Source: a virus. Taken from it: DNA of 55,396 nucleotides. Positions 28,081 to 35,593 of the stretch are shown one piece after another (position 1 is the first letter of the stretch; the number at the start of each line of letters is the position of its first letter). Made by a program: the position numbers and the translations under genes. The DNA lies in the IMG/VR virus record IMGVR_UViG_3300031787_000153, positions 1 through 55,396 of that record; one strand, 5' to 3'. The notes beneath the pieces are model-generated. The model searched no databases. It was not told the DNA's origin and saw only the letters and a program-made list of their open reading frames with translations.

Positions 28081-29076
28081 GTGTCAAAGATTACTAGAGA
28101 TTCGTATAATGTTGATATTCGTACTAAAGTGGGCGCTGTATTAGACGATGGTCCGACTTATCTTTCTAACGTAGCAGATGACTATACATACGGATATGGT
28201 ATTGCTTTATCTTTAACATCGAATGTAGGTCAACAAAAAATAGATGATTCTGAATGGGATAGTATTCGTCTTGATATGATTAAGGCGAGAACACATCAAA
28301 AAGGAACTACGTGGGTTGCAACTAATTTAGGGTTACAAAATGATATCCCTGGAGGTGCAAATAATTCTTTTGATGTAACCGCCGGTGATGATATTACTAC
28401 AGTGATTTATAACAAATATAAATCAGTTGCCGATGATATAATCGCGGACAAATGGGCCGTAGTGGTTCCTGAACAAGCTTCTGATTCAACACCTTCGGCA
28501 GTATCGTCAAGACAAACATCTCTTACATTTGGCGGTTCTGCAGTATGGGAACTATCGGTAGCATTCAGCAGTCCGGCCGCTGCTAATCGCTTTTTTAATG
28601 CAGGCGGCGGCGTTAATATTAATTTTTCAGTTGTTCATACTGGATCTTTGTCTGGAGAATTTAGAAAACAAAGTGAAGATATGTTAGCCAATATACAAAG
28701 TATGCAGGGTGGGGCTAATAGTTATAGATTTTTTGGTGCCCAACAGTGGTATACTAGAAATAATACAACATATGGTACTAATGCTGCTGAATGGTATAGC
28801 GATGGCGGCGGCGGCGCTTATTCCTCAAACTTGGCACTTCTAGAAACTAGAAAAGATAATGCACAGGCCGGTGATGCGTCTATTTTATATATTCAGTTAA
28901 CATTGGAATCTCAGTATACAGGCGGAGTAGCGAGCGGCTCCGGAGCCGGAGCAATTGGATACGGTGATAGTATATCTCTTAGAATTACTCCAAACGTAAC
29001 AATTAGACAAAGTAGAAACGTTGTAGTTACACCCGGTCCTTCAAGTTACAATTACGGTAATTGGTCTTCAAGTTAA
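28081..29076 (+). CDS. Virion structural protein, second of a paralogous pair
   Basis: This 331-residue paralogue of the preceding gene also uses a GTG start, with AGAGGAAA just ahead. It carries the matching blocks W-D-S-I-R-L-D-M-I-K-A-R-T-H-Q, N-R-F-F-N-A-G-G-G and G-S-G-A-G-A-I-G-Y-G-D. The middle differs, with a Gly-rich insert (S-D-G-G-G-G-A-Y). The gap before it is 45 bases and AT-rich. This is the last recognisable virion gene before the glycan-type genes. A duplicated structural gene at the end of a fibre operon may serve different fibres, but that is inference. Confidence 0.65.
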   Translation: MSKITRDSYNVDIRTKVGAVLDDGPTYLSNVADDYTYGYGIALSLTSNVGQQKIDDSEWDSIRLDMIKARTHQKGTTWVATNLGLQNDIPGGANNSFDVTAGDDITTVIYNKYKSVADDIIADKWAVVVPEQASDSTPSAVSSRQTSLTFGGSAVWELSVAFSSPAAANRFFNAGGGVNINFSVVHTGSLSGEFRKQSEDMLANIQSMQGGANSYRFFGAQQWYTRNNTTYGTNAAEWYSDGGGGAYSSNLALLETRKDNAQAGDASILYIQLTLESQYTGGVASGSGAGAIGYGDSISLRITPNVTIRQSRNVVVTPGPSSYNYGNWSSS

Positions 29077-29112
29077 TATTTTTCATAAATTTTAAATTTT
29101 TAAAAACGCTCT

Positions 29113-29120
29113 CATAAATA
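29113..29120 (+). promoter_or_regulatory. Candidate T4-type late promoter (CATAAATA)
   Basis: A CATAAATA octamer lies in the 70-base gap between the virion genes and the next operon, 26 bases before the ATG at 29147. It differs from the T4 late consensus at the first base only. The gap is the longest in the plus-strand half and marks a functional boundary, which supports a transcription start for the downstream block. Confidence 0.45.
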
Positions 29121-29146
29121 TTTTCACATTAAACAACGAGAATTTT

Positions 29147-29497
29147 ATGGAAGACGCACTTCAAAAAGCTTTAGGTTTTTCTACTTTTAGAAAAAATATA
29201 GAAGTTCAAAAAAAAACAATTAAAGATAAACTTCATGCTAACTTAACAATTGGCTATGATGGTGGAATATTTTATGTTGATAGACCATTAATAGTCTTTG
29301 TTGATTTTCTTATTAAAAATTCTAGAGTTGAAAATATTCCAATTTTAGATATTAACAATAATCCTATTAACATTAAAAATGTAAATGATTTTCAAAATAA
29401 AATTTTAGATGTTTATTTTGATAGTACAAATGAATACTTAATTGAATTTGATAAAATTAAATCAAAACGATCTCCGGATGATTTGTTAAAATTATGA
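29147..29497 (+). CDS. Conserved hypothetical phage protein
   Basis: The 116-residue product starts M-E-D-A-L-Q-K-A-L and has a helical N-terminus (Q-K-K-T-I-K-D-K-L) followed by G-G-I-F-Y-V-D-R-P-L-I-V-F-V-D-F-L and an N-x-P-I-x-I-x-x-V motif. I have seen this pattern in marine T4-like phages between fibre and later genes, without a known function. It overlaps the next gene by four bases (ATGA), so the two are co-translated. It has neither a membrane segment nor a signal peptide. Confidence 0.6.
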   Translation: MEDALQKALGFSTFRKNIEVQKKTIKDKLHANLTIGYDGGIFYVDRPLIVFVDFLIKNSRVENIPILDINNNPINIKNVNDFQNKILDVYFDSTNEYLIEFDKIKSKRSPDDLLKL

Positions 29498-30303
29498 ATC
29501 GCGGAATACTGATTTATGCACATAATAACGAAATTATAAATTATGTGGAACTTGCTAAAGTATCGGCAAAGTTAGCTAAAGAACAATTAAATTATCCTGT
29601 TAGTTTAATTTCTGATAGCGAATCTTTAAGTTCTGTAACTGATGTTACTATTTTTGATAAAATAATAACAATAGAAAAACCAGAGTTGTCTAATAAAAGA
29701 TCGTCTAATGGAAAAATTTCATCTTTTTTAAATTCTAATAGAAACACTGCATGGGATTTAACACCATACGATCATACATTAATTATTGATGCTGATTATT
29801 TTGTTTTTACTAATAAACTTAATGAATATTGGGATATTGATCAAAGTTTTTTAATTTCTCCTGGATCAAATTTTTTCTTAGAAAGCAATTCTGGATACCT
29901 TGACAAGTATGTTTCTTATCAAGGTATTCCAATGAAATGGGCAACTACTATAATGTTTAAAAAAAATAATGAATCAAAGTTATATTTTGATCTCGTTAAT
30001 ATTATTAGACAAGAATACCTTTATTTTAATTTATTATATAATTTCAATCCTCGTCTTTATAGAAATGATATAGCATTTAGTATTGCTGATCATATTCTTA
30101 ATGGACATTTAAGTGCATCGATATATTATCTGCCAACAATAAATTCAGTAGCAGTTAATTCAAAAATTTTACACATAGATAAAAATTTTGGTGTAAAGAT
30201 TTTATTTGATGTTGATAAAGACCCATATGTAATAGACATTAAAAATTCTGATGTTCATTTTATGAATAAAGAAGATTTAATAAAACACATTACCGTATTA
30301 TGA
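29494..30303 (+). CDS. GT-A-like glycosyltransferase-related protein (DxD motif)
   Basis: The 269-residue protein follows the layout of nucleotide-sugar-dependent GT-A enzymes: an N-terminal strand-loop (G-I-L-I-Y-A-H-N-N), an L-A-K-V-S-A helix, a second strand ending in I-S-D, and a hydrophobic strand with L-I-I-D-A-D-Y-F-V near residue 95, a typical Asp-x-Asp metal/sugar-nucleotide motif. A downstream I-P-M-K-W-A-T-T-I-M-F-K segment resembles acceptor-side strands. The next gene is a relative with the same layout. It overlaps its neighbours by four bases on both sides. Sugar and acceptor are unknown, and a non-catalytic role cannot be excluded. Confidence 0.6.
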   Translation: MNRGILIYAHNNEIINYVELAKVSAKLAKEQLNYPVSLISDSESLSSVTDVTIFDKIITIEKPELSNKRSSNGKISSFLNSNRNTAWDLTPYDHTLIIDADYFVFTNKLNEYWDIDQSFLISPGSNFFLESNSGYLDKYVSYQGIPMKWATTIMFKKNNESKLYFDLVNIIRQEYLYFNLLYNFNPRLYRNDIAFSIADHILNGHLSASIYYLPTINSVAVNSKILHIDKNFGVKILFDVDKDPYVIDIKNSDVHFMNKEDLIKHITVL

Positions 30304-31160
30304 AAACTTTTGGTTATTTAATTGTAGTATCAGAAAGCAATACTGCTAATTATCATCAATTAGCACATGCCTTAGCACTGTCTATTAAAAAAACTCAACC
30401 GCTTGGTTACGATAATATTGCTATAGCTACAGATAATAAAAATTGGATACCTATATTAAAAAATATTTGGGCATTTGATAAAGTAATTTTTTGGGATAAA
30501 GAAACTCACTGGGATGGAAGATCGTTTATGGACGAAATTACTCCCTGGGATCAAACTGTTTGTTTAGATGCAGATATGTTGTTTTTTTCCGACTATAGTC
30601 ATTGGATTGATAAAATTAGAGAAATTTCTTCTTTGTATATTCCAAATAAAGTATTAACTTTTAAGGGTGAATTTGCAACTGGTGATCATTATAGAAAATT
30701 ACAAAAAATTAATGATATTCCAATATTATATTCTGCATTCACTTATTTTGATAAAGATATTGAAATTAGTAAGGAATTTTTTAAACTGGTAAAAATTATA
30801 ACTAAATATCCTGTAGAGTTTAGAAATGTTCTTCTAGATAATGACAACGGAGCTATTTTAGGAACAGATGAAATTTTTGGGCTAGCAGCCAAACTGCTCG
30901 GTATAGCGGATAAAATTTCAATAGATTTACCTTTTCCTAGAATAGTGCATATGAAGTCTAGAATTCAAAATTGTATTAATTTAAGTGATGTTTGGACTAA
31001 AGAATTAAAATTTTCTTTTGATAGAAATGCAGAACTTAAAATTGGAAACTATGAACAGACTGATATAGTTCATTATGTTCAAAAAGAATTAATAACAATA
31101 GATGAAATTAACACGTATAAAAGAATAATTCGTAAGAGGATAAAAGATGGCAAACTTTAA
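30300..31160 (+). CDS. GT-A-like glycosyltransferase-related protein (DxD motif), paralogue
   Basis: The 286-residue product parallels the gene before it: an N-terminal strand (G-Y-L-I-V-V-S-E), Q-L-A-H-A-L-A-L-S-I-K-K, I-A-T-D-N, then W-D-G-R-S and T-P-W-D-Q-T-V-C-L-D-A-D-M-L-F-F near residue 93, giving a clear D-x-D motif. The later segment with G-T-D-E-I-F-G-L-A-A-K and a His in I-V-H-M-K-S could provide the second metal or acceptor site, as in GT8-type folds. The start overlaps the previous stop (ATGA). The two genes look like an old duplication. Specific substrate unknown. Confidence 0.65.
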   Translation: MKTFGYLIVVSESNTANYHQLAHALALSIKKTQPLGYDNIAIATDNKNWIPILKNIWAFDKVIFWDKETHWDGRSFMDEITPWDQTVCLDADMLFFSDYSHWIDKIREISSLYIPNKVLTFKGEFATGDHYRKLQKINDIPILYSAFTYFDKDIEISKEFFKLVKIITKYPVEFRNVLLDNDNGAILGTDEIFGLAAKLLGIADKISIDLPFPRIVHMKSRIQNCINLSDVWTKELKFSFDRNAELKIGNYEQTDIVHYVQKELITIDEINTYKRIIRKRIKDGKL

Positions 31161-31779
31161 AGAAAAATTTGAAAATTTTATAGAAAGTGCAAAACCAATT
31201 TGGCATGTTGCTTATTACCAGGCAAACTTTAAACTTTGTGGCTTATGGCCTAAAGATCCAAGGATAGAATATCCAGAAGATTTAATTCCAGCTTCAAAAG
31301 TAATTCCGGTTTCTGAAGATCAATTAAATTTAATAGAGGAGCTTTTTGCTCAAGGAATATACAATTATAGAATTAATAAAACTACATTTAAGATAGAACC
31401 AATTCCACTAGATACCGAAAATGATGGGTTTGGAGATTTTGTAAGAATAGAATTTGATAACGATATAAATGAATCATTCTTAGATGCAAGAATATCTATT
31501 TTATTAGAGAAAAAAGTTTTCAAAGTTGCATTAATTACTGATGGTGCTAAAAATTATGTTAAATCATTAATTTCTAATCCAGATGATGAAGTTCGAATTC
31601 GTTTTTACATTACAAAATATAATAATCCTAATGAATTAATAAGTCCAATAGTAGTTTCGGCCAATACGTTAGTTAATAACAATGAGGTTGAAGTAGAATT
31701 TGATGGTTCAACTTTACCAGAAGATATTAGCATTTATTATATTAAAATTTTTGATAAAGTAAACTTTGAAGTAAAATAA
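31147..31779 (+). CDS. Hypothetical protein
   Basis: I do not recognise this 210-residue protein. It starts M-A-N-F-K-E-K-F-E-N-F-I with AGAGGA before it and overlaps the end of the upstream GT-like gene by 14 bases. The N-terminal part has I-W-H-V-A-Y-Y-Q-A-N-F-K and a Trp-Pro motif; the rest is mixed alpha/beta and acidic, with D-E-V-R-I-R-F-Y-I-T-K strands near the end that suggest a beta-sandwich. It has no membrane segment. Its place in the island suggests a shared role with the transferases, but nothing in the sequence shows an enzyme. Confidence 0.55.
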   Translation: MANFKEKFENFIESAKPIWHVAYYQANFKLCGLWPKDPRIEYPEDLIPASKVIPVSEDQLNLIEELFAQGIYNYRINKTTFKIEPIPLDTENDGFGDFVRIEFDNDINESFLDARISILLEKKVFKVALITDGAKNYVKSLISNPDDEVRIRFYITKYNNPNELISPIVVSANTLVNNNEVEVEFDGSTLPEDISIYYIKIFDKVNFEVK

Positions 31780-31789
31780 GGATTTAATT

Positions 31790-32308
31790 ATGAGTGACAA
31801 TAAAGAACAAATCAAAGAGCGCACTGGTTGGATAATAACAGTATTAGCAGCACTATTAGCTATAACATCTTTATTAGACGGTGATAATTCTTCTCAAATT
31901 TTAAATAATACAATCGAATCAAATAACATTTGGTCTTTTTATCAAGCAAAATCTGTAAAACAATCGTTAGCTGAAATTGCATATGATGATGCTGTGTTTA
32001 GAAAAGAAACTAAAAAAGCAGAAAAATTAAAAGAAAAAATTGAAAGATATGAATCTGATCCTAAAACGGGGGAAGGTAAAAAAGAATTAATGACTAAAGC
32101 AAGAGCCATTGAAGCAGAAAGAGCAGTGGCAGAAAAAAGAAGCCCCTGGTATACATATGCTAACGCATTCTATCAAATTGCTATTGTTATTTTAGCAGCT
32201 TCTATGCTAACATTTAGTATACGTATGTATTGGATTGGAATATCTTTAGGGGGGTTTGCTACACTTTTAGCAACTCAAGGATTCCTTCTTTGGATTCCTT
32301 TACTCTAA
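31790..32308 (+). CDS. DUF4337-family membrane protein
   Basis: The 172-residue product fits DUF4337: a hydrophobic N-terminal helix (W-I-I-T-V-L-A-A-L-L-A-I near residues 14-30), the family motif N-N-I-W-S-F-Y-Q-A-K-S-V-K-Q, a charged coiled-coil of about 70 residues rich in Lys/Glu, and two C-terminal membrane helices (near 125-145 and 150-170). The function of the family is unknown; it occurs in bacteria and phages as a small inner-membrane protein. AAGGA precedes the ATG. Its presence among sugar genes would fit a membrane anchor for the machinery, though an unrelated role is equally possible. Confidence 0.75.
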   Translation: MSDNKEQIKERTGWIITVLAALLAITSLLDGDNSSQILNNTIESNNIWSFYQAKSVKQSLAEIAYDDAVFRKETKKAEKLKEKIERYESDPKTGEGKKELMTKARAIEAERAVAEKRSPWYTYANAFYQIAIVILAASMLTFSIRMYWIGISLGGFATLLATQGFLLWIPLL

Positions 32309-32324
32309 TTAAGATTGGGGTAAA

Positions 32325-33218
32325 ATGAAAGTAATTGAGTTTGATACCGTTTTTATCAGTTATGATGAACCAAATGCTGAAAAAAATTATGCAGATTTAT
32401 TAACAAAAGTACCTTGGGCTAAACGTGTACACGGAGTTAAAGGCAGCGATGCTGCGCATAAAGTTGCTGCAGATCAATCAGAAACAGACTGGTTAATCAC
32501 AGTCGACGCAGATAATATAGTAGATTCAACTTTTTTTGACATGGATTTAGATATGTCGAATGAAAAAATAAGAGTCTATGGTTGGTGTGGTGTAAATTCT
32601 GTTAACGGACTACGGTATGGTAACGGTGGTCTTAAAATCTGGCACAAAGATTTTATTCTTAATATGAAAACTCACGAAGCTGCGGACACACCACAAGCAC
32701 AGGTAGATTTTTGTTGGGAGGATGGATATAAAAATCATCCTCGTTCTTTTAGTCAAAGTGTTATTAATTGCACCCCATTTCAGGCATGGAGAGCAGGATT
32801 CCGCGAAGGAGTTAAAATGACTCTTAAAGATGGTGTTAAGGTTAAACCTACCGAAATCAAACAACAAATATGGTGGCATAATATACACCGTCTTAAGATA
32901 TGGAGTACAGTCGGAACTCATATTGAAAACGGAAAGTATGCTATTCTGGGTGCTCGTATGGGAACCTGGATGACTAATTGTACAAACTGGAACTATGTTG
33001 ATGTAAGAGATTTTGAAATCTTAAAAAATATCTATGAAGAAAATGTTAATCATGATAGTGTAGAACAAGATGCTCAAGATCTTGGAACAAAAATACATAG
33101 AGAGTTGGGTTTTGAATGGCCTTGGTTAAACGAAAAACAAAGTAAATTTACTGCTGATCTTTACAGAGAAACTTTTGATCTCTGTGCTACTTACTATTTC
33201 CCAACTAAAAATGTATGA
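32325..33218 (+). CDS. Phage glycosyltransferase-like protein with VDAD motif
   Basis: The 297-residue protein opens with V-F-I-S-Y-D-E-P-N-A-E-K-N-Y, then A-K-R-V-H-G-V-K-G and, near residue 61, I-T-V-D-A-D-N, a DxD motif in a GT-A-like Rossmann context. A later R-Y-G-N-G-G-L-K-I-W-H block and a Trp-rich C-terminal half are shared with the next gene. GGGG precedes the ATG. Codons in this gene and the next two look less AT-biased than those of the flanking genes, judged by eye. Similar proteins occur in marine myoviruses as unnamed or glycosyltransferase genes. No substrate can be assigned. Confidence 0.6.
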   Translation: MKVIEFDTVFISYDEPNAEKNYADLLTKVPWAKRVHGVKGSDAAHKVAADQSETDWLITVDADNIVDSTFFDMDLDMSNEKIRVYGWCGVNSVNGLRYGNGGLKIWHKDFILNMKTHEAADTPQAQVDFCWEDGYKNHPRSFSQSVINCTPFQAWRAGFREGVKMTLKDGVKVKPTEIKQQIWWHNIHRLKIWSTVGTHIENGKYAILGARMGTWMTNCTNWNYVDVRDFEILKNIYEENVNHDSVEQDAQDLGTKIHRELGFEWPWLNEKQSKFTADLYRETFDLCATYYFPTKNV

Positions 33219-34254
33219 TTTATTTTTTATAGATCAAAGAACTCCCTCCTCTGATCAAAGATGGCAGCAATTAAAAAATAAATTTCCCCACGCACAAAAA
33301 CGTGCAACTGTACAAGAAGCATTATCACATACCTTTACAAAATTTGCATGGATAGTTGATGACGATTGTGTCATTGATTACGATTTCAGTTATGTAGTTC
33401 CAGAGTGGGATAAAGAATACATACACAGATTTTTACAAGATAACAAAACATATCTAGGTGTTTATCTCATTCCTAGAGGGACTCAAATAACCAATAGGGA
33501 ATGGCAATATCAATTTTTTACAGGAAAAATTAAAGACATTGACATTAATCTAACATATTCGATTCCGTCTGATGTTGTGTTTATAAGTTACAACGAATCA
33601 TTTGCAGACAAAAATTATAATAGTCTTTTACAATTATACCCTAATGCTAAAAGAATACACGGAATTAAAGGTATACACCAAGCACACATAGCAGCAGCAA
33701 AGATATCTACAACTCCTATGTTTTGGGTAGTCGATGCAGATGCAGAGTTAATTGAAGATTTTAAACTAAACTACTATGTTCCTAAGCATGATAGAGATGT
33801 TGTACATGTATGGCGTAGTCGTAATCCAATTAACGATTTAGAGTACGGGTATGGTGGTGTTAAATTATTACCTACCAAATTAACCTTAGAAGTTGATGTT
33901 AACAGTCCAGATATGACAACTAGTATTAGCAAGAAGTTTAAAGCTATGGATCAGGTCAGTAACATTACCGCCTTTAACACAGATTCATATAGCACATGGC
34001 GTTCAGCATTTAGAGAATGTGTCAAGTTGGCCAGTAAAAAGCTTCATGGACAGATAAGTAAAGAATCAGAAGAACGTTTAGACATATGGTGTACTAAAGG
34101 CGAGGATAAACCTTTTGGAGAATATGCCTTAGATGGTGCAACTATTGGAAAATGGTTTGGTTTAAAATGGCAAAATGCACCCAGCGAGTTAGCAAAGATA
34201 AACGACTATGATTGGTTAAAGGAACATTTTAATGCAAGATATAACAAGGATTAA
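33211..34254 (+). CDS. Glycosyltransferase-like protein with two tandem half-domains
   Basis: The ATG overlapping the previous stop (ATGTATGA) is chosen over an upstream TTG, giving 347 residues. The N-terminal third (F-F-I-D-Q-R, H-A-Q-K-R, A-W-I-V-D-D-D-C) and the middle (V-F-I-S-Y-N-E-S, N-A-K-R-I-H-G-I-K-G, W-V-V-D-A-D-A-E) follow the same plan, so the protein appears to hold an internal duplication of the VFISY...DxD unit. The second copy and the following E-Y-G-Y-G-G-V-K-L-L-P block match the preceding gene. The first copy is more diverged and may be regulatory. An A-F-N-T-D-S-Y-S-T-W-R-S-A-F-R-E-C segment is typical of this family in marine phages. Confidence 0.6.
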   Translation: MYDLFFIDQRTPSSDQRWQQLKNKFPHAQKRATVQEALSHTFTKFAWIVDDDCVIDYDFSYVVPEWDKEYIHRFLQDNKTYLGVYLIPRGTQITNREWQYQFFTGKIKDIDINLTYSIPSDVVFISYNESFADKNYNSLLQLYPNAKRIHGIKGIHQAHIAAAKISTTPMFWVVDADAELIEDFKLNYYVPKHDRDVVHVWRSRNPINDLEYGYGGVKLLPTKLTLEVDVNSPDMTTSISKKFKAMDQVSNITAFNTDSYSTWRSAFRECVKLASKKLHGQISKESEERLDIWCTKGEDKPFGEYALDGATIGKWFGLKWQNAPSELAKINDYDWLKEHFNARYNKD

Positions 34255-35593
34255 AAAATTCATTCCTATAATGAATGAAATCAGTCCTACTTTTTGTCTT
34301 GCAAAATGGCATCATACTACAATATATCTACAAACAGGTGAAACACACAGTTGTTATCATCCTCCACCACATACAATACCTTTAAAAGAAATAGCGTTAA
34401 ATCCAAACGCATTACATAACACTCAACAAAAATTATCAGAACGTGCTGCCATGATAGATGGTGAAAAACCCAGTGGCTGTAATTATTGTTGGAATATCGA
34501 AACATTGGGCGAAGATTATATAAGTGATAGAAAAGAACGTAATGCCAGCATCTATACAGATGAAAGATTTGCGGCAATCAAATCTAATCCTTTAAAACCA
34601 GTTAATCCGCAATATATAGAAATTTCATTTGGAAATGAATGCAATTTTAAATGCGGATACTGCCATCCTAAACATAGCAGCAGTTATTATAAAGAAATTA
34701 AGGACTACGGTCCTTATACTACTGTAAAGAATCATCGCAATGATATCGATTGGTTTAGAATACACGAAGAAGAAACTAATCCTTATGTTGCTGCTTGGTG
34801 GGAATGGTGGCCGGAGGTGCGTAAGACATTAACAATACTTCGGATAACTGGCGGCGAACCATTACTACAACAGAGCACATGGAAATTATTAGAAGATTTA
34901 GAACAAAATCCACTGCCTAATTTAGAGTTAAACATTAATAGCAACTTTGGTGTTAAACCTATTTTAATTGATAGATTAGTTGAAAAGGTTAATAACCTAG
35001 TCAGCAACGGTAAAATTAAAGACTTTAAGATTTTTACCAGTGTCGACACCTGGGGTCCGCAGGCAGAATACATTCGCACCGGTCTAGATCTGTCTATTTG
35101 GGAGCGTAACTTAGACACATATCTAACTAAAACAAGTTTGCCTGTTACGTTTATGATAACATTTAATATCTTAACAGTAACTAATTTTCAAAGTTTGTTA
35201 AAAAAGATTTTAGAATGGCGTACAAAATATAATGGATACCAACAAAATAAATGGCAGCGTATTCGTTTTGATACCCCGTTCTTGAAAGAACCTTTGCAAT
35301 ATGATATGAATATATTACCAAAGGATCAATTCATGCCATTTATGCATAACCATTTAAATTTTATAAAAAATAATTTGGATGACAAAGATCGAACTAAATT
35401 TTCAGAATTGGAGTTTGAAAAGTTTAAGCGTGTTGTTCACTATATGGAAACAACAAATTATACTGAAGACAGAATTAAAGAAGGAAGAAAAGATTTTTTT
35501 AACTGGTTTAATGAATATGATAAACGTAGAGGAACAGATTTGATAGCTACCTTTCCTTTATTAGAAGAGTTTTATAATGAATGCAAGCAATAA
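34232..35593 (+). CDS. Twitch-type radical SAM protein
   Basis: The 453-residue protein has the radical SAM cluster motif C-x3-C-x2-C at residues 137, 141 and 144 (N-E-C-N-F-K-C-G-Y-C) and the G-G-E-P motif at 207-210, so it should bind a 4Fe-4S cluster and split S-adenosylmethionine. Upstream lie Cys41 (S-C-Y-H-P-P-P) and the pair Cys83/Cys86 (G-C-N-Y-C-W), which in twitch/SPASM relatives may bind an auxiliary cluster. This layout is that of the twitch-domain radical SAM family known from marine phages and bacteria. The substrate is unknown; sugar or peptide modification is inferred from neighbours. AAAGGA supports the start, though an ATG at 34271 (M-N-E-I-S-P-T-F-C) is an alternative. Confidence 0.8.
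   Translation: MQDITRIKKFIPIMNEISPTFCLAKWHHTTIYLQTGETHSCYHPPPHTIPLKEIALNPNALHNTQQKLSERAAMIDGEKPSGCNYCWNIETLGEDYISDRKERNASIYTDERFAAIKSNPLKPVNPQYIEISFGNECNFKCGYCHPKHSSSYYKEIKDYGPYTTVKNHRNDIDWFRIHEEETNPYVAAWWEWWPEVRKTLTILRITGGEPLLQQSTWKLLEDLEQNPLPNLELNINSNFGVKPILIDRLVEKVNNLVSNGKIKDFKIFTSVDTWGPQAEYIRTGLDLSIWERNLDTYLTKTSLPVTFMITFNILTVTNFQSLLKKILEWRTKYNGYQQNKWQRIRFDTPFLKEPLQYDMNILPKDQFMPFMHNHLNFIKNNLDDKDRTKFSELEFEKFKRVVHYMETTNYTEDRIKEGRKDFFNWFNEYDKRRGTDLIATFPLLEEFYNECKQ

Noticed and set aside
29077-29146. A small gene or tRNA in the largest plus-strand gap
   Set aside because: The 70 bases are AT-rich with no open frame or cloverleaf-like pairing; only a promoter-like octamer stands out.
33175-33210. 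TTG start upstream of the duplicated transferase-like gene
   Set aside because: Inside the previous gene with no ribosome site; the ATG at 33211 gives a protein beginning at the conserved F-F-I-D strand.
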